Shown here one piece after another: positions 27,892-32,108 of a DNA stretch of 32,108 nt. The notes beneath the pieces were generated by a model. It ran no database searches and had not been told where the DNA came from. It saw only the letters and a list, made by a program, of their open reading frames with translations. Source of the DNA: Legionellaceae bacterium (GTDB lineage: Bacteria > Pseudomonadota > Gammaproteobacteria > Legionellales > Legionellaceae). Numbering within the stretch: the stretch's first letter is position 1; every line of letters begins with the position of its first letter. The translations under genes were made by a program, and so were the position numbers. The DNA is taken from positions 1-32,108 of the forward strand of contig JAUYQG010000003.1 of the NCBI GenBank assembly GCA_030695645.1. The letters are read 5' to 3'.

Positions 27892-29087
27892 CGTTATTTT
27901 TATACCGCCAAGCCCAACAAGCAATCTTAAATCTAAAAGCATCTAAGCTGCGTTCATGTCTAGCGATATTAGGTATATTAGTGGGAACAGCCGCTATCGT
28001 AGCACTCATCAGTTGCAGCCAATTGGCCACCGAAAAAGCACTAGCTCAATTTCGCTCGTTGGGTACCAACTTAATCGCTGTATCGGTGTTTCAAGAAACA
28101 ACCAAAGGTAAAAACACAGGCATCAATACCATCTCAATATCAGCATGGCGCAAACTTCCAACCAAGGTATCATCCGTACGAAACGTTGCCCCTTATGCCA
28201 CCGCTTATCAACCCATGAGTTTTGCTGGCAACAACATAACCGGTGTTGTGATTGGTGCCGATGAGGCACTAGCAAGCATCATTCGCATCAACTTAGCGGA
28301 AGGTCATTTTGTGTCATTTGTTGAGTCATTTGAACATTATTGTGTAATCGGTGATGGATTAGCTCAACAATTACATCGTTTTAGCCTAGATGATCCATTA
28401 GGCAAGCAATTACGGATTGGTCAGGCTTTATATACGATCATTGGCGTAGCTTCGCATTGGACTGAAAATGGTTTTTTTAACGAAGACATCAACCAAGCCG
28501 TTATTATTCCCATAGCTGGTATTGCACTAGTCAATAAAGACGCCAAAATTAACAATGCTATTGTATTATTAAAACCAAATAGCAATATTGACGCAGTGAT
28601 CGATCAAATAAAACGATTTACTCATCATCAGGCGCCTAAATTAGGCGTATTCGTGCGTAGTGCAAAACAAATCATTACCAGCATGGAAAGCCAAGGGCAT
28701 ATTTTTACGCTATTACTCGGTGTCATTGGTGGGATTTCATTACTCGTAGGGGGCATTGGTGTGATGAACGTCATGCTGATGTCCGTGAGTGAGCGCAAAA
28801 AAGAAATCGGCATACGCAAAGCAATAGGCGCTAAAAATACCGATATTCAGATCCTGTTTTTAATTGAGTCGATTCTTTTGGCCATGTTGGGAGGAATATT
28901 AGGTATCGTCATTGGTGTATTATTCACGTGGGTAGTTGCCTATTTCAGTCATTGGCCATTTACCATGTACATTCGCCCACTTTTAGTTGGCTTCGTAGTG
29001 TCCGTCACCACGGGAATTTTTTTTGGTTTTTACCCGGCACACCGTGCCGCACGCATGCAGCCCATAACCGCATTAAGAATTGAGTAA
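27888..29087 (+). CDS. ABC transporter permease, MacB/FtsX fold
   Basis: This is a 399-residue permease starting at GTG 27888 (GGGG 7 nt upstream; overlap GTGA with the ATPase stop). The first membrane helix (about 23-43, SCLAILGILVGTAAIVALIS) precedes a MacB periplasmic domain (about 45-260). Three C-terminal helices follow (about 275-300, 330-355, 365-385) with the FtsX-fold hallmark NVMLMSVSERKKEIGIRKAIGA between them. It should pair with the preceding ATPase as a dimer and work with the adaptor and TolC-like protein to export a peptide, lipid-like or macrolide-like substrate from the periplasm. The substrate cannot be inferred from sequence. Confidence 0.93.
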   Translation: MTLFLYRQAQQAILNLKASKLRSCLAILGILVGTAAIVALISCSQLATEKALAQFRSLGTNLIAVSVFQETTKGKNTGINTISISAWRKLPTKVSSVRNVAPYATAYQPMSFAGNNITGVVIGADEALASIIRINLAEGHFVSFVESFEHYCVIGDGLAQQLHRFSLDDPLGKQLRIGQALYTIIGVASHWTENGFFNEDINQAVIIPIAGIALVNKDAKINNAIVLLKPNSNIDAVIDQIKRFTHHQAPKLGVFVRSAKQIITSMESQGHIFTLLLGVIGGISLLVGGIGVMNVMLMSVSERKKEIGIRKAIGAKNTDIQILFLIESILLAMLGGILGIVIGVLFTWVVAYFSHWPFTMYIRPLLVGFVVSVTTGIFFGFYPAHRAARMQPITALRIE

Positions 29088-29111
29088 ATTATACGCCACA
29101 TGACAGTTATA

Positions 29112-29140
29112 TTGACTTCGAGCATGGGGTTGTTTAGTAT
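29112..29140 (+). promoter_or_regulatory. Possible promoter of the membrane-protein gene at 29170
   Basis: TTGACT (29112-29117; 5 of 6) is separated by 17 nt from TAGTAT (29135-29140; 4 of 6), 29 nt before the start codon. It suggests the downstream gene is transcribed separately from the exporter genes. Confidence 0.45.
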
Positions 29141-29169
29141 GGGATCCTTAATTTGCATCAGGAACTTAC

Positions 29170-30330
29170 ATGGCAAGTAAAATAGCTGCAGCCACTCTTT
29201 TTTTAAAAAGGACAGTCCACGGTAATTTCATGAGTGCGCTCTGCGAGACCACAAAATACACGGCTCCTGAGCTGTATGACCAATTAAAAACACCTCGCCA
29301 AAAAAACCATGATTGGGCTACTTTTTTTACAGATACGCTATTTTTTCCCTTGACCACTGTTCCAGGTTGGCTCACCGGTGCCTTGGTCGCTCCTTTTATT
29401 TATTATTCATTTTATCTTAATTTACCCGCATTTTTTGATGCACCCAGCGATTTACTGTATAGCGACAAAACAAAATTTAAAACCCCGCTATTTTCCGGAG
29501 GTCCATTTGTTATTTTCGGTATTCCAGGCGTCATTCTTGGCCTAATACCGGGTATTGCCATTGCAATAGTCAATTTTTTGGGACGACTGATCACGAACAG
29601 TGGCATATCCGCGTATCGTATAGCGATTAAAGGGCTTAATTTAGCCGTGTCAGACATGCAAAATGCCGATAAAAAGCCACTACAAATCATTCCTCTGAAT
29701 AACATCGACAAACGAAACTTCGTCCAGCGACTATTTGGACTACCGGGCAAAATAGTAGGACTCGCAATCGGTTCCGTCGCCTATTTTACCATGACCATCC
29801 CACGAGTCATAGCAAGTACCGCAGAACATGTTGTGCGTATATTTTGCACTGCCGTAAATTATCCACTCAAAAACTCGGTTGTGGAAAATTTATTCAAACT
29901 ACCTGTGGACAAACGCAACAAGCCTGAATACGGCTATGGACGTACCTATGGGTACGGTGTATTGGGTATTTTTCCACTGGGCATCGCATCAGCATTGAGT
30001 GGTTTGCTCTTAGGCTCAGGAATTCGACTTACGGTTGAAATGGCAGGGGCTATTAAACAGGCGAGAGCTCAATCACAGTCTTCGGATAAGAAAACGCCGC
30101 AAGATTATATACCCACTGGGGAATGCTTCGTAAACAAAACGGAGCAACCTATCGGTCCACCCACTCCCTCTAGCGCCTCTCAATCAAAGCACAATCAAAT
30201 CATCCCATCACGTGATGAGGAAAAAAGTGTGAGAAGTACCCTTCATTTCAGATACCACACGCCAGCAGTGGTAAACAGGCCTCCAGTTATCGATGATACT
30301 TCGACCACATCGGAGTTTGGACAAATCTAA
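29170..30330 (+). CDS. Multi-pass membrane protein of unknown function with a polar C-terminal tail
   Basis: This is a 386-residue protein; AGGAA lies about 6 nt before the ATG. There is no classical signal peptide. Hydrophobic, glycine/proline-rich segments lie at about 55-85, 112-138, 190-212 and 262-286. Two of them share a similar stretch, FGIPGVILGLIPGIAIA (116-132) and FGLPGKIVGLAIGSVAY (189-205), which hints at an internal duplication. Residues 296-386 are polar and Ser/Pro/Gln-rich, probably disordered. No known domain was recognised. A 70-bp mobile element has inserted exactly at the end of the gene; its 8-bp target duplication contains the last codons and stop, so the reading frame is preserved. 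It is a lineage-specific envelope or secreted membrane protein; nothing in the sequence tells which. Confidence 0.8.
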   Translation: MASKIAAATLFLKRTVHGNFMSALCETTKYTAPELYDQLKTPRQKNHDWATFFTDTLFFPLTTVPGWLTGALVAPFIYYSFYLNLPAFFDAPSDLLYSDKTKFKTPLFSGGPFVIFGIPGVILGLIPGIAIAIVNFLGRLITNSGISAYRIAIKGLNLAVSDMQNADKKPLQIIPLNNIDKRNFVQRLFGLPGKIVGLAIGSVAYFTMTIPRVIASTAEHVVRIFCTAVNYPLKNSVVENLFKLPVDKRNKPEYGYGRTYGYGVLGIFPLGIASALSGLLLGSGIRLTVEMAGAIKQARAQSQSSDKKTPQDYIPTGECFVNKTEQPIGPPTPSSASQSKHNQIIPSRDEEKSVRSTLHFRYHTPAVVNRPPVIDDTSTTSEFGQI

Positions 30331-30400
30331 CCTGCCTATCCGGTTGTCACATATTGTGATGATTTCGTCATTGCGAGTCGGTGACAACCGGATAGGCAGG
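30331..30400. mobile_element. 70-bp MITE-like element with 20-bp terminal repeats and 8-bp target duplication
   Basis: CCTGCCTATCCGGTTGTCAC (30331-30350) is inverted exactly at 30381-30400. AAATCTAA occurs immediately on both sides (30323-30330 and 30401-30408), a clear 8-bp target duplication. The 30-bp interior matches the left part of the longer element at 14223-14477 (ATTGTGATGATTTCGTCATT region) and jumps straight to the right terminal repeat, so it is an internally deleted form. Confidence 0.85.
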
Positions 30401-30458
30401 AAATCTAATACGAGCCCGCCCGTTACCGAAAGTCCTTGGGGAAAGACTGGGAATTAAA

Positions 30459-31844
30459 TTAGATTTTGAGAATCTTTGTGTTATTCTCAAAATCATTCTT
30501 TTTTACAACCACAGGAATTCCATCTGCCGGGATCACGTGGATGGCTTTAAGGACTGTATTTAACTGATAGTCTTTATGGAGCGCTAATTCAGTATGTTGT
30601 AAAATTTGTGTCAAAGCGACTTTGATTTCAAACAACGCAAACGCAGCACCAGGACAACGGCGATCACCCCCTCCGAATGGGAAATAGGTATAAGGAATTT
30701 CGCTGGAATTAAGAAATCGTTCTGGATTGTATTTTTCTGGGTTTTGCCATACGGTTGACTCTCGATGTGCCAGATAAATAGACAAAACAATTCTGGTGCC
30801 TGGTGAAAGAGTATAACTTCCCATAGTGTATGGTTGTTTGACAAATCGAGATGCATACGCATTAACTGGAGTGATCCGTAACGCCTCCTTAATCGCAGCA
30901 CCCATGTAAGTCAGCTTGTGAATGTTATCAAGTAGTTCTCCCTCTGAAGAAATTTGCTGTATTTCTTCTTTTATTTTTTTCAGCACAGGCTTGTTTTTTA
31001 AAATAAAGTATAACGACCAAGTTAATCCATTTGACGTGGTTACATAACCGGCAAGAAGTAATGTCATGAGCTCATCGCGTATTTCTTCTTCGGTCAATTT
31101 ATGACCATCCTCATCTCTTGCCTGTAGTAGCATACTGAGAATATCAATTCGATCAGTAAGATCTGAGGTGCTACGTTGTTTGATTTCGTTAAATAAAATA
31201 ACATCAATCTCTTGACGTAATTTCATGATCTTTGCCCACGGTGTCAGCGGGCCCAAATTCCTCTGTAACGGCTTTAAAATCAAGAGAATCGCTGAACCGA
31301 GTGGTGTTTTCATAATCTTAATCAAGGAACGTAGACACTGCACAAGATTAGCAAATCGAGCATTATCTTCATCTAGTCCAAAAATGGTTTTTAAAATAAC
31401 GTTGAACGTTATTTCTCTCATCTCATCAAGCAAAATAATGTCTTTATTTTTTTGCCAACTTGAAATAGTTTGTTGAGTTAACGTAGCCATAATATGGTTA
31501 TATACGTGCATTCTCTCTCCATGCAAAGAAGGTAAAATTAACTTTCTATGCTCTAAATGCTTTTTGCCATTTAAGGTGAGTAATGAAAAATCGCCAACGA
31601 TTGGCCCAACAAATGCACCACCCACACCCAGTTTCTCTGCGTCAGTAGTCATAAAAATCTGCTTAATATCATGGGGGGCACTGATAAAAACCATGGTAGG
31701 CTGACCGATGAATCGTAACGTAAATGTTTTCCCATAGCGTTCGCGACAAGCTTCGAGATAAGCCATTGGTCGACTTAGAAATTTAATCGTTTGAATTAGT
31801 TTTGAGCCTTTTGGACCTGCCGGTAAATGACTATAATTTTCCAT
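30459..31844 (-). CDS. Cytochrome P450
   Basis: This is a 461-residue haem monooxygenase without an N-terminal membrane anchor. It has the C-helix HLEHR (96-100), the K-helix ExxR (Glu320-Arg323, EALR), NPERF (373-377) and the haem-binding loop FPFGGGDRRCPGA with Cys397 as axial ligand. The I-helix motif, normally (A/G)G-x-(D/E)-T-(T/S), reads AGYVTT (265-270), with Val268 in place of the acidic residue that helps proton delivery. This may indicate altered chemistry. GGAG lies upstream of the ATG. The substrate is unknown and there is no ferredoxin or reductase gene nearby. It is a single gene convergent with the membrane-protein gene. The best family resemblance from memory is to bacterial soluble P450s such as the CYP110-like group; that is tentative. 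Confidence 0.93.
   Translation of the reverse strand: MENYSHLPAGPKGSKLIQTIKFLSRPMAYLEACRERYGKTFTLRFIGQPTMVFISAPHDIKQIFMTTDAEKLGVGGAFVGPIVGDFSLLTLNGKKHLEHRKLILPSLHGERMHVYNHIMATLTQQTISSWQKNKDIILLDEMREITFNVILKTIFGLDEDNARFANLVQCLRSLIKIMKTPLGSAILLILKPLQRNLGPLTPWAKIMKLRQEIDVILFNEIKQRSTSDLTDRIDILSMLLQARDEDGHKLTEEEIRDELMTLLLAGYVTTSNGLTWSLYFILKNKPVLKKIKEEIQQISSEGELLDNIHKLTYMGAAIKEALRITPVNAYASRFVKQPYTMGSYTLSPGTRIVLSIYLAHRESTVWQNPEKYNPERFLNSSEIPYTYFPFGGGDRRCPGAAFALFEIKVALTQILQHTELALHKDYQLNTVLKAIHVIPADGIPVVVKKNDFENNTKILKI
30462..30494 (-). terminator. Hairpin in the last codons of the P450 gene, possible terminator
   Basis: GATTTTGAGAAT and ATTCTCAAAATC (30462-30473, 30483-30494) form a perfect 12-bp stem with a 9-nt loop. 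They encode the last residues of the protein and its stop follows at once. The trailing TAATTTAATT on the minus strand is only a weak U-tract. Confidence 0.4.
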
Positions 31845-31970
31845 TTCAGCTCATTCTCCATATTGGATATCGGTAATTTTCAGTATAGTTGTCGCTGGAC
31901 GTGTATCACGTGACTCGCGATATACGATCTCAAATTTACGCCTTAAAATCAACTGGAACTGGACAGAAAT

Positions 31971-32108
31971 AGCAATTCTGGGTGAACGAGGTAGGGTGGG
32001 CAAAGGAGCTTGCGACGTGCCCACCGTTGTACCACTGCTGGTGGGCACGTCGCAAGCTCCTTTGCTCACCCTACGAATTCAGTGATATTTTGCGAAAAAT
32101 AATTTTAT
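31971..32108. mobile_element. MITE-like element with double GTAGGGTGGGC palindrome (copy 2, cut by window end)
   Basis: This is the reverse complement of 19855-19992 over all 138 bases, with no gaps. It begins with the terminal repeat AGCAATTCTGGGTGAACGA and holds the two head-to-head units (31991-32074). The only differences are CC to TT in one arm and the matching GG to AA in the other. The other terminal repeat would be expected about 50 bp beyond the window. The stretch 31845-31970 before it holds no gene I can support. Confidence 0.85.

Overview
The window reads as chromosomal DNA of a gammaproteobacterium of the order Legionellales (Legionella/Coxiella-like, probably host-associated). 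Three observations support this. There is an enhA-enhB-enhC cluster, the 'enhanced entry' genes known from Legionella and Coxiella. Several large, AT-rich, lineage-specific ORFs look like candidate secreted or envelope proteins. Many short palindromic repeats lie between otherwise ordinary housekeeping genes. No rRNA, tRNA, CRISPR array, plasmid or phage module was seen.

Layout. 1-110: start of a probable transposase, cut by the window edge. 261-2783 (-): large coiled-coil membrane protein of unknown function. 2784-3837: non-coding, repeat-rich. 3838-8874 (+): enhABC. 9044-11875 (+): uvrA. 11904-13574 (-): unknown protein with a caspase/C80-like His/Cys pattern. 13676-14477: palindromic repeats around a small lipoprotein gene. 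14545-16186 (-): rplU-rpmA-obgE. 16365-18773 (+): rplY-pth-ychF, divergent from rplU with overlapping promoters. 18782-21373 (+): a Stealth-type sugar-phosphate transferase and an O-antigen-ligase-like protein. 21378-24316 (+): rsmA, a degenerate TraI_2-domain protein, and apaH. 24313-29087 (+): a four-gene MacAB-TolC-like tripartite exporter. 29170-30330 (+): a multi-pass membrane protein. 30459-31844 (-): a cytochrome P450.

How the genes work together. EnhA-EnhB-EnhC act on peptidoglycan in the periplasm. The ribosomal-protein, GTPase and Pth block serves translation. The Stealth and ligase genes serve surface polysaccharide. rsmA, the TraI_2 gene, apaH and the exporter genes abut or overlap and could be one long transcript; in the exporter, an outer-membrane factor, a lipoprotein adaptor, an ATPase and a permease follow each other in overlapping frames.

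Points most worth a second look: (i) pth has no ATG, GTG or TTG start and appears to begin at an AUU codon placed 7 nt after a GGAG; (ii) two 138-bp copies of a palindromic element, in inverted orientation about 12 kb apart, differ only by dinucleotide changes made symmetrically in both palindrome arms; (iii) a 70-bp element inserted at the last codons of a gene with an 8-bp target duplication that rebuilds the stop codon; (iv) the putative clan-CD cysteine-protease-like protein; (v) a TraI_2 protein that seems to have lost its metal ligands; (vi) a P450 lacking the usual I-helix acidic residue. I did not find a complete, clearly new multi-gene system.
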